Shown here: piece after piece, positions 11,601 through 21,926 of the stretch
Position numbering within the stretch: the first letter of the stretch is position 1
Layout: every line of letters begins with the position of its first letter
NCBI RefSeq assembly: GCF_018320785.1
Contig: NC_054869.1
Location: 14,146,698 to 14,210,697 of the forward strand
Direction of reading: 5' to 3'
Source of the DNA: Cheilinus undulatus
Taxonomy: Eukaryota > Chordata > Actinopteri > Labriformes > Labridae
DNA: 64,000 nucleotides
Notes under the pieces: model-generated
What the model was told of the DNA's origin: nothing
Seen by the model: only the letters and a program-made list of their open reading frames with translations
The model's database searches: none
Made by a program: the position numbers and the translations under genes

Positions 11601-13132
11601 TGATTTTTATTGAAACCATGAGATTGTCAATAAGAATGAATGCATCTAGTCTCTGATCTGATACCCTGTGGTAAAAAGTCCTGTGTCTGTGGCTGAGAGA
11701 AGCAGTGGTATGTAGTGTGGTGTAATTATTACATAATTGAACTGTCATCAAATAAGTTATAAGCACAAAAAACTATGTCACGTCTGCTGCTGTGGTTCAG
11801 TCATCCTAATCCACTTGAGGCAGCTGTCACAAAATCACCCAAACTTTGTTTTGAGTCCCTTTGTTTTTTTGTTTTTTAATTTTCTTTTTTTAGGGTATAG
11901 AGGCTACAGTATGAATGGGAGGTCACAGGCAGTGCTGGTCTTTGCTGTTTAGCCACCGAGTGGCAGAAAGTTTGTACAAGTGACAGAAATCAGTAGGGCA
12001 TAAGCAGAAAATTACTTTATCATAGCTGAAACGTGCAATAATAACATCCTAATTATGTTCACCATGGCCAGTGCAGATACTCAGCAGATGAAATATGTTC
12101 ATAGAAATGTTTTGAGTCACAATGGTACATAAGTAAAGCCACAAGATGAAGCTTGGGTATTACAGCAACTACCACAAGCACTCAGTTAGGGATACACAAG
12201 GCATCTAATGACAACAGATTTTGTTTTATAGCTTTACAAAAAGTCCAGCAAAGTCTGATTAACTTGGCTGGTTAACTCATCAGTTTGTCCGATCAGTGAT
12301 ATCTTCTGTCTAATGAAAAAAATTCTTATTTGATTGAGTTGTTATCAGCTGTACCAGATGACAAGATTTAATTGGCTGGACACAACAAATAAGCATTGGC
12401 TAATGATATCTGTTTATGCCACATTGTTTGTTAGTGGCTGATGTTTGTCACCAGGGCCTGTATTAGTCTATGAAATTTTAGTGTTTTCCTTTGATTTAGA
12501 TGCAAAAACAGAGACATTTAGTTGGACAGTGCCTGCCTTTACATACAAATGAATTCAGACGTATGTGATAAACATTTTAACACAGCTCTTTTTCTCCTTC
12601 AGTTATAAAGCAGAGGATGCAGATGTACAACTCTCCATATCGAGGGCTTATGGACTGTGTTCGAACGGTAACGCGTACTGAGGGTGTCGGAGCGTTCTAC
12701 CGCAGCTACAGCACACAGCTGACCATGAACATCCCTTTCCAGGCCGTTCACTTCATCACCTACGAGCTGATGCAGGAACAGCTGAATCCTCACAGACACT
12801 ATCATCCAGGCAGCCACATCATATCCGGAGCGGCTGCTGGAGCTGTTTCTGCTGCCATAACCACTCCTCTTGACGTGTGTAAAACTCTGCTCAACACACA
12901 GGAGAACGTAGCGCTCAGCTCCATGAACATCAGCGGACACCTAACGGGAATGGCCAACGCCTTCAGAACTGTGTACCGACTCGGCGGCTTTGCTGCCTTC
13001 TTTAAAGGAGTCCAAGCAAGGGTTATTTACCAGATGCCCTCCACTGCCATCGCCTGGTCTGTGTACGAGTTCTTCAAGTACTTCCTGACTAAGCAGCAGC
13101 TGGATTCGGAGGCAGGGCCTGGACCCATGTAA
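2496..13132 (+). CDS. slc25a37: Mitoferrin-1 (mitochondrial iron importer), whole gene, four coding exons
   Basis: Join 2496-2690, 10755-10983, 11341-11397 and 12603-13132: 1011 bp, 336 aa, all introns GT-AG and phases 0,1,1. This SLC25-family carrier of the inner mitochondrial membrane brings ferrous iron into the matrix for haem and Fe-S cluster synthesis. Three carrier repeats are visible, each with a PX(D/E)XX(K/R) signature: PVDSVK at 60-65, PAEVIK at 158-163 and PLDVCK at 249-254. The acidic N-terminus (about 1-40) precedes the first helix, and the mitoferrin-typical [10 protein letters not shown] and [11 protein letters not shown] segments carry His55 and His152. Length fits the family. 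slc25a28 (mitoferrin-2) is the alternative. The linked nkx3-1 and nkx2.7 argue for slc25a37, although slc25a28 also lies next to an NK2 gene (nkx2.3) in vertebrates. Intron 1 is about 8 kb and full of transposon debris. Confidence 0.95.
2691..3827 (+). other. slc25a37 intron 1, 5' part
   Basis: Intronic sequence that looks mostly unique, with AT-rich stretches. No ORF, RNA gene or clear mobile element recognised. Confidence 0.5.
3828..5891. repeat. Cluster of decayed MITE-like repeats in intron 1
   Basis: At least three degenerate copies share a 'GGGATGCACAATATT' like end and its inverse 'ATTGTGCATCC': about 4223-4515, 5038-5385 and 5605-5891. Their interiors repeat phrases on the theme 'gatatcagtatc' and 'tttgcagatat'. 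A related partial copy lies near 3828-3966. A different MITE at about 4518-4866 begins AGGGATGGGAA and ends TGCCCATCCCT. These are non-coding, old copies. Confidence 0.55.
5892..6228. other. Intron 1 stretch, nothing recognised
   Basis: AT-rich intronic sequence with no feature I can support. Confidence 0.4.
6229..6420 (+). mobile_element. tRNA-derived SINE
   Basis: The head is tRNA-like: an A-box-like 'tggtagcttagtgac' near 6237 and a B box GGTTCGAGTCT near 6303-6313, about 65 bases apart. The body ends in 'aaaggcataaaagctccaaaa', a tail form typical of fish tRNA SINEs. It is an intronic insertion, not a functional tRNA, because no cloverleaf acceptor stem closes around it. Confidence 0.65.
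6715..7260. repeat. Dispersed MITE-like repeat with relative near 14.9 kb
   Basis: It begins 'gagatgtcacaataccagaactttaaact', close to the sequence at 14918-14950. Both share 'accagaa(c/t)tttaaactt' and a following 'gcaaatgtgtgtag / gcaagtgtttgcctg' type interior. The ends of this copy are unclear. Confidence 0.4.
7261..8694. other. Intron 1 stretch, mostly unique
   Basis: No ORF with coding character. A weak tRNA-SINE-like segment ('ggctcagccgttggaccagcc' to 'gagttcaaact', about 7391-7455) is too decayed to call. Confidence 0.4.
8695..9482. mobile_element. Tc1/mariner-like element with ~200-bp terminal inverted repeats
   Basis: The left arm (about 8695-8910) and the right arm (about 9270-9482) are inverted copies. 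Shared segments are 'ctttgttgtaacaatgc', 'tttaaatggtgccacat', 'catttgtgggatgagcagcagagc' and 'ttctctgccaatgccaaac'. The interior, read on the - strand, holds decayed Tc1-type transposase text. Outer ends begin TTAGC. The 788-bp copy is non-autonomous and lies in intron 1 of slc25a37. A CTCF-like motif occurs at 9219-9233. Confidence 0.7.
9483..10754 (+). other. slc25a37 intron 1, 3' part
   Basis: Ends in a good polypyrimidine tract and acceptor (tcttgtttttacag). No other feature recognised. Confidence 0.5.
10755..10983 (+). CDS. slc25a37: slc25a37 coding exon 2
   Basis: Residues 66-141 plus one base of codon 142, from [10 protein letters not shown] to NSHLANG. It completes the first carrier repeat with the matrix loop and second helix. 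Acceptor tttttacag, donor AACG|GTACGA, phase 1. Confidence 0.95.
10984..11340 (+). other. slc25a37 intron 2
   Basis: A 357-bp intron ending 'tttgaacag'. It has no internal feature of note. Confidence 0.8.
11341..11397 (+). CDS. slc25a37: slc25a37 coding exon 3 (57 bp)
   Basis: A small exon encoding [19 protein letters not shown], helix 3 and the start of the second carrier signature. Phase 1 on both sides, so it could be skipped in frame, but the loss of a membrane helix would inactivate the carrier. Confidence 0.93.
11398..12602 (+). other. slc25a37 intron 3
   Basis: A 1205-bp intron ending 'tttctccttcag'. AT-rich; no ORF or mobile element I can define. Confidence 0.7.
12603..13132 (+). 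CDS. slc25a37: slc25a37 coding exon 4 (last)
   Basis: Residues 161-336, from [15 protein letters not shown] to the stop TAA. It carries the rest of carrier repeat 2, all of repeat 3 (PLDVCK at 249-254) and the conserved end [19 protein letters not shown]. Confidence 0.97.
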
Positions 13133-16019
13133 TGGAAAGTGTGCTGCAGAAACCTCCACTTAAACATGAACTGATGAGGAAGTAACATCAGTTCATTTCT
13201 CACAGGGAGGTTGTCTCGGTGGAAACTGTGGCATTCCTTATTGTTCTCTTATGTCTGTGTGTGCTAAGAAGTTGCACAACTTTCAAGGATATGCAGCAGA
13301 TAGTTAGTCCTAAAAGAAGAGTCAACGATGAAGGATTTAATCATCTTTTTTAAGCTTCTCCTCTTCCTTCATTCCACAAACACATCAACTCTCCAAATTC
13401 AGTTTTTCTGTTTTCACTATAATTAAGTTTCGTGAATGATGTTTGTAGTTCTTAATAGTGGAACTTTTTATTTATTTTGTTAGCTTTTGCAAGGCTTGCA
13501 TTTTATGGATGCAGAAGACCCACAATGCTGTTTGTTTGTTTTATTTCATTGTGTATTTATGAAAAAGAAATCATTGCAACACATTCCTTTCGTTCTCTCC
13601 AAGGCCAGCGGAACTCTGTCCTTCCAAGTGCCTCCTAAATATTCATTGCTGCTTTATTTCCTCTTCTGCTCGCTTGTTTTTGACAGAGAAATCTTTTATT
13701 CCTATATTCTGTTTTTGCTGTTCACTCTTTAAGTTCTTAGTGGTCACGTTTAAGTGCTGTTTTAAAGTACAATCTCTGCACTAAATGGTCAAAAGTATGC
13801 TGCAACTATTTTTTGATACAGTTTTTTTGCTTTAAGTACAAAGTCCCATGTTTGTCTTCTTTTGAGGCAAAATGTCACTCCTGGTATCAAGATGTGTGGT
13901 TGGTAATAGTTCTATTATTTGCCTTGTTAAACCGAGCACTACCATGCTTCTGAATCACGCACAATGTTCTTATTTAAAGAAAACTGTCACAAAAGAGGGC
14001 AGCTTGTTTATGTATTCAAAAGATGAATATATATATTTTAAAACCTTCATGATGTAGACCCAAAGGTGGATCAACAAAGGCTGTTACTTGACATGATAGC
14101 AGTGTGAGCTATTGAGTGGCCTGTTTTGTTTGTGTCATGTGACCTTGAGGTCATAGTTTGTATATAAAGTATTTTCAGAGTATAAGATGTGTAAATACAA
14201 ATATTCTGTGTTCCAAAATGTAGATCATTTGTTTTTTTTTATTATTATTTTGATACTTTATTACCCTGAGATCAAACCATCATTGAAGCAGCCTTTTTCT
14301 CATCCTGTTCTCCTTCCGTATTTCCTGTCTCTATTTTCCATTCACTAATCAAGACATTCCTCCAGATACTGATGTCATTTAACAAGCAGCTGCATTTATT
14401 TGCTTTTAATTTTTTTTTTTCCTTTGTTAAAGTTCACAGAGTTCATTAGGCCATCCTTCTCAGAAACTACTTTAAAAAGGATTCATAATGCCTGCACAGC
14501 TGAGTAACTGTTTTTATACCAAAGACACATGTCACGTGCTATGCAGCCTGCATTTAACCTGTTATTGTCACACTATAAATGCTCATAGCTTTAACTTTCC
14601 ATTCCACCTTGGTCTTGTGTTTCTGACTTCTTTTTGTCCTCAATGGACCAGTTTATTTAGGCTCTTCGGAGGCTGAGTGGTGTCTGAAAGAGGCTGCTCC
14701 CTCACCATTTTTAGCCCAAAATGAACTTTATTAACAACTGAAGTACTTAACGACACGGCAGTTACAGACTTTGGAAAGACCATCCCTCCCCATCCTGACA
14801 CTATGACTAGAGTATCAGAGAGAATCCCTCTGATACATGTGCAATTAGAAGAAAATGTATTTAACACTTAGAATAACATTGATCTGTGGTGTGCCAGCCT
14901 ATCACACTAAGAATATCACAGCACCAGAATTTTAAACTTGGATGTGATACTCGTGGAAATGAAGCAATATCAGTACCTGTTTTGATACCGTGTCAACAAA
15001 AAAAGAACTACTAGGCACCTAATTCTAGGTAATTTTTTCATTTCCAGTTACCTGAAATTGCAGGCAACTTGTCTAAAAAGAGAAAAGGAACAAAAAACAT
15101 TATTGCAAGTGTTTGCCTGCAATTTGTGATAGATTTTTCCCTCTCCTATGCACCTGTCTAAAGTTTTAGAAATTTTTAACACAATCATTAAAATTAGAGT
15201 TTGTGTAGTCTTAAAGCACATGGTATCAAAAAACTATGGACAATATTGATAACGTAACATCACCATCTCTGCTGGCACCATGTTGGTTTTATCTATTGCT
15301 TGATGATTTACCTCAAAATGATGGAAATTAGTTGGGGCTGACTGTTATCCAGAAGATACTGCATTTGAGGCAGTGTCAGAGGCCGAAAGGAATTGAATAA
15401 AACTCAGTTGAAAGGGTGAATTTGTCTGTCATATAACAACCATAGCCAGATTTTAAAGAACTGATCAGTGGGTTCAGGTTACTCAAATTAACTGAACTCC
15501 CAAGAATGGATGAGTTGTTTTGACAGCTTGAATATAAAAATCCTTCTGACTTGTACAGCTGTTTAACTCCTATCTAAATCTAATCAGAAACTGTTGTCTC
15601 CATTGTGTTTGAAGTCATGAGCAAAAATCCACATCTTATGAAAAAAATGCAGAACTTCAGAGTAATTTTTGAATTATTGACTAATACTTTGAGTCACTCT
15701 GCTGGCCCTTCACCACCACCCCTGTTGAGTTTGAATGACTTATAACTCCCACACTGTGTATCTGAGTACTTCACTGTGTCAGAGTGATATTTCTAATAGA
15801 ATCTAACATTTTGAAGGAGACAGAAAACTGATTATATATGTGGAGTTATCCATGATGTACATTTTTTAATGCTATGTACGCACAAATGACGGAGATGGGA
15901 TGAGTCTTTTTTTTGCAGAGTGCCATCTCCACACCAGGAATACTTGGAAGTTTGACCATGCAAATATGAACTGATTGTAATAATGCTGCTACAGTTTGTA
16001 ACACTGGAGCTGAAATAAA
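13133..16019 (+). other. Probable slc25a37 3' UTR and downstream sequence
   Basis: Candidate poly(A) signals AATAAA lie at 15396-15401 and 16014-16019. The first part (to about 14880) looks unique and could be a long 3' UTR; its true end cannot be read from sequence alone. Confidence 0.45.
14885..15275. repeat. MITE-like repeat in slc25a37 3' region
   Basis: The copy has 'atatcacagcaccagaattttaaac' at one end and 'acgtaacatcaccatctct' at the other. It shares its first end with the repeat at 6715 in intron 1. An internal inverted pair ('cctgaaattgcaggcaactt' and 'gcctgcaatttgtgatag') suggests a hairpin-forming element. Confidence 0.4.
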
Positions 16020-16224
16020 CATGCAAATGAGCTATGCTTTGTTTCTGTGCTATTATTTTTCCTTATGTTAAATGAATCTGCGAATACACATTTATGCCCG
16101 ATCTTATTCTGTGTCCTTTAAACATAAGGGAGGTTAAGAGTGCTTCACACTAACCCCTAACAGTCAGACACCTTTGTCTTAAATGCTTTGTGAAATATAA
16201 GCATCAAAAGAGAGACTTTTCAAT

Positions 16225-17285
16225 TTAGTCACAGTTAAATGTTTCAGATAATCAAACTGATAATAATATATTCTAAATAATACTTTCATCTGTTAAAAGA
16301 AAGTCATCAGAACCTATCTGTTTCAATCCATCAGTCTGGGAAGGGTTACAAAACTAATTCTAAGGCCTTGGGACTCAAGCAAACCACGGTGAGAGCCATT
16401 ACCCACAAATGGAGAAAACTTGGAACAGTGGTGAACCTTCCCAGATGAAGCCGACCTACCAAAATGACTCAAAGAGCACATCGATGACTCATCCAGCACA
16501 CACACACACAAAACAGACTATCATCTAAAGATCTGCAGGACTCAGTTTAGGTCAGAGTTCATGATTTCAACACTGAGAAAGAGGCAAAAAATTGCATCCT
16601 TAGGAATTCCAAAGCCAAAATGACTGCTGACCAAAAGGACACAAAGGCTTGTCTCACATTTGCAAAAAAAAAAAAAAAATCTTGATGATCCCCAAGACTT
16701 TTGGGAAAATATTCTGGTTCTGTGGACTGATGGGAAAAAATGAACTTTCTAGAAGGTGTGTGTCCTGTTACATCTGGTGTTAAACTAACGCAGCATTTTA
16801 CAGTCAGAACATCGTATCAATAGTCAAACATGGTGGTGGTAGTTTGATGGTGAGGGGCTGCTTTGCTGCTTCAGGGCCTGGACCACTTGTCATTATTGAC
16901 AGAACCATGAATTCTGCTCTGTACCAGAAAATCCTGAGGGAGAATGTCTGGCCATCGGTTTGTGACCTCAAGCTCTACTGCACTTGGATTATGCAGCAGG
17001 ACAATGATCTGAAACACACCAGTAAATCCACCTCTGATGGCCTAAAAATCAATATGAAGGCGCTGAAGTTGCCTGGTCAAGTCCAGACTTAGTAAAACCA
17101 GATTGTGATGCTTTGGCATGACCTTTAAGAGGCCATTCATGCTTTAAAAACTTCCAGTGTGGCTGAATGAAATAATGTAAAAACTACATTTTTTATTTTC
17201 TCAGGTTATTTTTGTCTAACATTAAAATATGTTTGATGATCTGAAATATCAAAGTGTGACAAATGTGTAAAAATAAAGCAATGTA
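16225..17285 (+). mobile_element. Tc1/mariner-like transposon, decayed (copy B)
   Basis: Sense-strand copy of the same family as A. The left inverted repeat ('ttaaatgtttcagataatcaaac') is matched by the right ('gtttgatgatctgaaatatc', 17230-17250). Transposase text runs from 'catcagtctgggaagggttaca' (16330) to the DDE region, broken by frameshifts and stops. Confidence 0.75.
16844..17092 (+). pseudogene. Tc1-like transposase DDE-region remnant
   Basis: An 82-codon open piece contains the family phrases GCFAASGPGPLVIID, YQKILRENVWPS and WIMQQDNDLKHTSKST. The Asp in QQDND is the second catalytic Asp of the Tc1 DDE core. It is truncated and out of frame with the N-terminal part at 16340-16480. 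Confidence 0.75.
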
Positions 17286-17706
17286 CAGAGATGGTTAAGA
17301 TTTTCTTTTCATGAGCACCACAATTTTGACTACAACACCAAAAATACAGAAAATAATCTTAAACCCCTATCTAAATACTCCAAACAAACAAAAAAAAAAC
17401 AAAAATCACAGTTTTTCTTGAACCTACATTTTAAGGGATGATGAGTCCTGCAGAAGTACCACATGCCCGCTAGAGGGCAGTACAGTTCAGAGCTTATTAT
17501 GACAGAGACAGTGATGGCATGTGGTGACACTGAGTGTGGATGCAATATCAAACATTCATGAACAAAATGATGTCATCATGGTAAATGAACCTATGTAATG
17601 TTTTTCTAGACTTTTGATATCTCAAAGCACATCTACACTACATGTCACTTTTACCCGTTTAAGGGTTTTAAGGTCACTGTGAAGTCACATCTTGTGGGCT
17701 ATAATC
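17286..17706. other. Spacer between Tc1 copies B and C
   Basis: Contains a strong CTCF-like motif (CCCGCTAGAGGGCAG, 17466-17480). Nothing else recognised. Confidence 0.4.
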
Positions 17707-17899
17707 TAGTGTTGTGAAAAAGAGTTCTTATTTTGTTGTATATACGTCACACTTAAATGTTTCAGATCATAAAACAAATTTTAGTTTCAGACAAAGATAA
17801 CCTGAGTAAAAACTAAATTCAGTTAAAAGAAGTCAAAGAAAAAAAGCAATCCAAACCTACCTATGTTAAAAAAGTATTTGTCCTCTAAACCTACACTGT

Positions 17900-18404
17900 A
17901 GTTAAAAATTTCAAAAACCATGGGTGAGACTGTCAGTGCATCTGTTGGCACTGGCTGGCAATGCTTCCAATATGAAAGTCCACACCTGGTGAAACCAGTG
18001 CTTTACCTCATCATAACTCCACCCCCCCAGGAAGGGAATAATCAGTGAAATAGATTTTGAGAGCAATCTGAATCATGTCTGGATCCAGGAATGTTTTTAA
18101 AGGATTTTTCACTGAGAGGTAGGGCTGATAGTGGAGGTCTGCGCTCTCTGAGTGCTCTTCTAGTTTCATATATTTTTATGTAATTTAAACTTAGCATTTT
18201 TACTTCACACAACTTAGACTTCATTTATGTGAACTAATGATTTTTAGTAAAGACTACTAATATACACCTAATATGCCTACTGCATAAAATTAAGATTTTA
18301 TGTTAATACAACTTGACCTCTTTAGTATCAGCTTGTGTAAAAACTAAAGTGGTATAAGGCAATCGGTTTACTTGTGCTTATTAGTAACGTCAACTAATTC
18401 AGGT
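17900..18404. repeat. Dispersed repeat nested in Tc1 copy C
   Basis: Its middle part ('gtctggatccaggaatg' to 'ggaggtctgcgctctctgagtgctcttctagtttc', 18078-18168) matches the end of the repeat at 62690-62995 with few changes. This shows a dispersed family; the copy here is truncated. Confidence 0.55.
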
Positions 18405-19034
18405 TTAGAGTGTAACAACTGGTTGTGCCTCCCTTGGAGGCAACAGCTGCAAGCAAGCATTTGTAGTATCTGGCAATGAGTCTTTCACAGCACTGTGGAG
18501 AAATTTTGGGCCACTCCCCTTTAAAGAATTGTTTTGACTCAGCCAAATTGGAGGGTTTGGGAGTATGAATGACTTATTTAAGGTCATGCCATAGCATTTC
18601 AATCTGATTTCAGTCTGCATTTTGACTAGGCCACTCCAAAACATTCATTTTGTAGTTTTTGAGCCATTCACTCGCTGGTGTGTTTCAGATCATTGTCCTG
18701 CTCATGGTTCTATCAGTTATGACAAGTTATCCTGGTCCTGAAGCAGCAAAGCAGCCCCAGACCACCAAACTACCATCACCATGTTTGACTGCTGATATGA
18801 TGTTCTCTTTATGAAATGCTCTGCTAGTTTTACACCAGATGTAACGGGACACACACCTTCCAAAATGATCAACTTTTTTCTCATCAGTCCACAGCATAAT
18901 TCAACAAAAGTCATGGGGATCATCAGAATGTTTTTTGGGCAAATATGAGACAAGCCGTTGTGTTTTTTATGGTCAGTAGTGGTTTTGGCCATGGAACTCT
19001 CCCATGGATGACATTTTTGATCAGTGTCTTTCAT
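18405..19034 (-). pseudogene. Tc1-like transposase remnant of copy C
   Basis: Two open pieces on the - strand (18405-18644 and 18717-19034) hold the transposase C-terminus and DDE region. Recognisable phrases include LRKKLIILEGVCPVTSGVK-like text near the first catalytic Asp area and a C-terminal block ending NACLQLLP. Frameshifts separate the pieces. Confidence 0.65.
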
Positions 19035-19449
19035 ATTGTTGATTCATGAGCACTGACTTTAATTGAGTCTAGTGAGTCCTGCAGGCCTTTAGATGCTCTG
19101 GTTTCTCTTGTGACCTCCTGGATGAGTCGTCAATGCACTCTTGGAGTAATTTTGAAGACTGGCCACTCCTGGGAAGGTTCACCACTGATCCAAGTTTTCT
19201 CCATTTGTGGGTAATGGCTCTCACTGTGGTTTGCTGGAGTCTCAAAGCCTTAGGAATGGATGATGGATGTCAGTGATTTTGTTTCTCAGCTGTTCTTTAA
19301 TTTCTTGGCATGACATGATGCTTTTCGAGATTTTTTAGCCTACACAACCTTTAAAAAACTGGTTAATCACAGTTAATTCCTAATTAGCAGTTGGCAGCAA
19401 GAAAAAAGCACTCTTAAGTTATGTCATGGACTAGTAGGATTTTTCACAA

Positions 19450-20130
19450 TTAAGTTGACAACATATGTTGAAACCTGTGAAAACATAGAAGATGGATGGT
19501 CCAGGACACCTCTGAGAGAAAGAAATTTCATCAAGAAAAACCTAAAAGAGGGTGAAAAGAAGACCTCAGTCTCAACTACAACTCCTGGGTAGCTTAAAAG
19601 CTAGCAACAACTACCAGTAACTGCCACGGAACACTGCCTGATCAACAGGAGACTACTGAATGCTACCAACTGAGGTAACATTGGGCAGCATATACGAATG
19701 CAGCGGCCCAGCGCTCCATCACTAGCAGCAAAACAAAGCCCTACACTTACACCAGAACTGACAGCGTTCCCATGGAGTTTACATCTTTCCTGATGGAGAT
19801 TATCCGGAGAACTGGGCGCTCGGAGACAGACAGAAGGATGACATGGAGCAGCGCAACATCTACAGCCAGTGGGGAGGAGGCAGTGACAGCATTGTGCGAG
19901 AAGGCGAAAGCAGGGCAAACAAGCCAGACAGCAGGCTAGGCTAAGAGCGGCCTCACACCATCCTGTCGTACTGAGCATCTTTCTCCCAGATGCCCGCTCC
20001 CTCGCCAGCAGGATGGATGATGTGAGGCTGCGGATTTCTAACCACCACTTTGACCACTGTGTTTGCTGCTACAGAGGAAACTGTCAAACGTAATTTCACT
20101 GTGTTTTTACAATGCAGTGACAATGAACGC
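19450..20130 (+). mobile_element. LINE ORF2 5' fragment nested in Tc1 copy C
   Basis: On the + strand near 19970-20050 one frame reads SIFLPDARSLASRMDDVRLR, followed by ISNHHFD. This is the start of the endonuclease domain of L2/CR1-type ORF2 proteins ('LSNVRSLxNKMDELR'). Upstream text has the basic linker of the same proteins, broken by stops. Only the 5' half is here, unusual for a LINE insertion, which normally keeps the 3' end. Confidence 0.55.
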
Positions 20131-20353
20131 CTATTTATCTAAACAAGGGGAGAGTTACATTTTCATATAGGGCCAGATGGTTTGGATGCCTTTGTCCCCT
20201 TAAAATCATCATTTAAAAACTGCATTTTGTATTCACCTGGGTTAACTTTGTCTAATATAAAAATTTGTTTGACAATCTGAAACATTTATGTGTGACAAAT
20301 GCAGAAAAAAATGAGACATCAGGAAGGGGGCAAACTTTTTTAACAGCACTGTG

Positions 20354-21188
20354 ACTCTTGAATTAATTGGAGGATTTTTGTCCGATTTTGCAGGAACTCA
20401 CACTTAGATCTGAGGGTGAACTGATGAGAATTAGGAGGTCAAAGGTCATCATTTTATGCAGCAGTTTGACTGACCTACAAAACCTCAAATTAACACAAAA
20501 ACCCCCACAACTCTTCTTCTTTACCACCACTGGTAACTGTTTACCTTATAGAGGTAAAACGACCACCAGGTTGCAGTTTTTTATTCCGTCATGTTGCTCA
20601 CATTTCTCCATCCACTATCTATCTAGCTTTTCAGGAGTTTTATCTTTTCTGCTGTTTATTTGAAGGTAAATTCTGCATGTCAAATGGCTACCTTGCAAAC
20701 AATACAGTGTATAATGACAGAAACAAGATACTGTGATATAAAGCCTTCATTTCAAACCAACATGCCTCGAGACACGTACACTTATGCTGTAACGTTGTTG
20801 TCCCTCATATGTTTGCTTTTCACCCTTGTCCATGAGCAGGTTGTTTATCTGAAGCGCACAATGTACGCTCCCCTCAGCCCCTGTCCTCCATGTGCTCCTA
20901 TTTAATCACTTTAATCTGCAGTAAACAGCCCTATAATTTTACATCTTTATCACCCAGATAAGGAAAAACTACTCTTCTTTTTTATTTTTTTTGCTTCTTT
21001 GCCTTCCTCTTTTCCTCACACTTTTTCTGCAGCAGCACAATGAATGTCATCCAAAGATTGATGCAGCAGATGGGACAGAAAAAAGCTTCTCTCCTGGTAC
21101 ATGAAGGATCCAGTTACACTCTCGGAGGAAGTTTATGAATGTTCCCATGTGAAAATAAAAGAGATCAGGGCTGTTTTAAACCTCCTTA
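20354..21188. other. Spacer and possible 3' UTR of the - strand exon at 21189
   Basis: Read on the - strand, an AATAAA lies at 20981-20986, about 200 bases past the stop of the candidate exon. The + strand open frames here have no coding character. Confidence 0.4.
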
Positions 21189-21372
21189 TCAACTCCAGTA
21201 AGTTTGTCTGACAGTCACGGCATATTGGAGCACTGACAAAGACTCCCTTTGTGGTCGGGGTTTGGTTTTCTTCTCATCTGTTTTAAAAATCTGTATGTTT
21301 TTCAAAGCATCATTGGCCACCTTGAGGAGCATGACGATGGCTCCAAACCACACTGAATCCACAATCACATCC
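21189..21372 (-). CDS. Candidate terminal coding exon, unknown membrane-associated protein
   Basis: On the - strand a good acceptor (cttgtctgtgtattcag) at 21373 is followed by 60 open codons and TGA (21189-21191), then a poly(A) signal at 20981-20986. The peptide starts DVIVDSVWFGAIVMLLKVAN, a likely amphipathic or membrane helix, continues through a basic stretch with KTDEKKTKPRPQRES and ends VRQTYWS. The codons look used rather than random. It joins in the phase that leaves one base (G) before the first full codon. I do not recognise the family. Upstream exons should lie at higher coordinates; weak candidates are at 24.7-24.9 kb. It could also be an orphaned exon of a dead gene. Confidence 0.45.
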
Positions 21373-21926
21373 CTGAATACACAGACAAGGAAGACAGCAG
21401 CTTAAAATTGTCATCCTAATGGATAAAAACAGCTTAATGTGTCTGTGTACCAGCAACATGAGTGATCCAGGTGTAGAGGAAGAGCTGGCATAAACTCTTC
21501 CTCTTCAAATCCTGTTAATCCAGGTGCAGCAGCGACAGATTTAAAGGGAATCCCCGAGCCAGAACAGGAGGATGTTGTCTTTAACTCCTCTGTGTTTGGG
21601 AATCAATGTACCGTGTCTTGACGTGCAGGTATTACAATGGCTAATGCAGAAATAGTCGCTCTTCTAACCTTCAGCTTCACCTTTAAACAAGCTTCTTTAT
21701 CTGATGACAGATGCGAGAGTCTGAGAGACGCTGAGAGATACTGTCAGGTTCTCAGTGCCGTCAAAACAGATGCTATCGGCCCTCTTCATGTCTAATTACC
21801 TGTTTACTGAAAGGCTCTGAGTGAATGGGGATGTTGATAAGAGCTCACTTTGGTTTGAGGAAATCAACAAGATGCAGAGTCTGTTTAGTTTTTTGACAGC
21901 ATTTGAAACTTTCTCTGTATTTTAAA
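21373..21926. other. Spacer, possible intron of the - strand gene
   Basis: Mostly unique sequence. No further exon found by eye. Confidence 0.35.

Larger units (their letters stand above)
17707..20353 (-). mobile_element. Tc1/mariner-like transposon (copy C) expanded by nested insertions
   Basis: Both ends are present: the left at about 17707 ('tagtgttgtgaaaaag', then 'cacttaaatgtttcagatc') and the right at about 20200-20353 ('gacaatctgaaacatttatgtgtgac' to 'aacagcactgtga'). The transposase runs on the - strand. Two foreign blocks split it: 17900-18404 and about 19450-20130. Without them it would be a standard element of roughly 1.4-1.5 kb. Confidence 0.7.

Noticed and set aside
12599-12940. 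113-codon - strand frame over slc25a37 exon 4
   Set aside because: Shadow of the real + strand exon, whose product is a clear carrier protein.
2496-13132. Identification of the carrier as slc25a28 (mitoferrin-2)
   Set aside because: slc25a28 also neighbours an NK2 gene (nkx2.3) in vertebrates, but here the NK3 gene with an NKX3-1-type C-terminus is linked, which fits the SLC25A37 locus. A phylogeny would settle it.
15361-15395. CAGTGT motif as an iron-responsive element in the slc25a37 3' region
   Set aside because: The five bases on either side do not pair and no bulged C is positioned correctly.
19601-19978. 125-codon Cys-rich - strand frame
   Set aside because: Antisense to the LINE ORF2 fragment; the Cys richness comes from reading GCA/GCT-rich text backwards.
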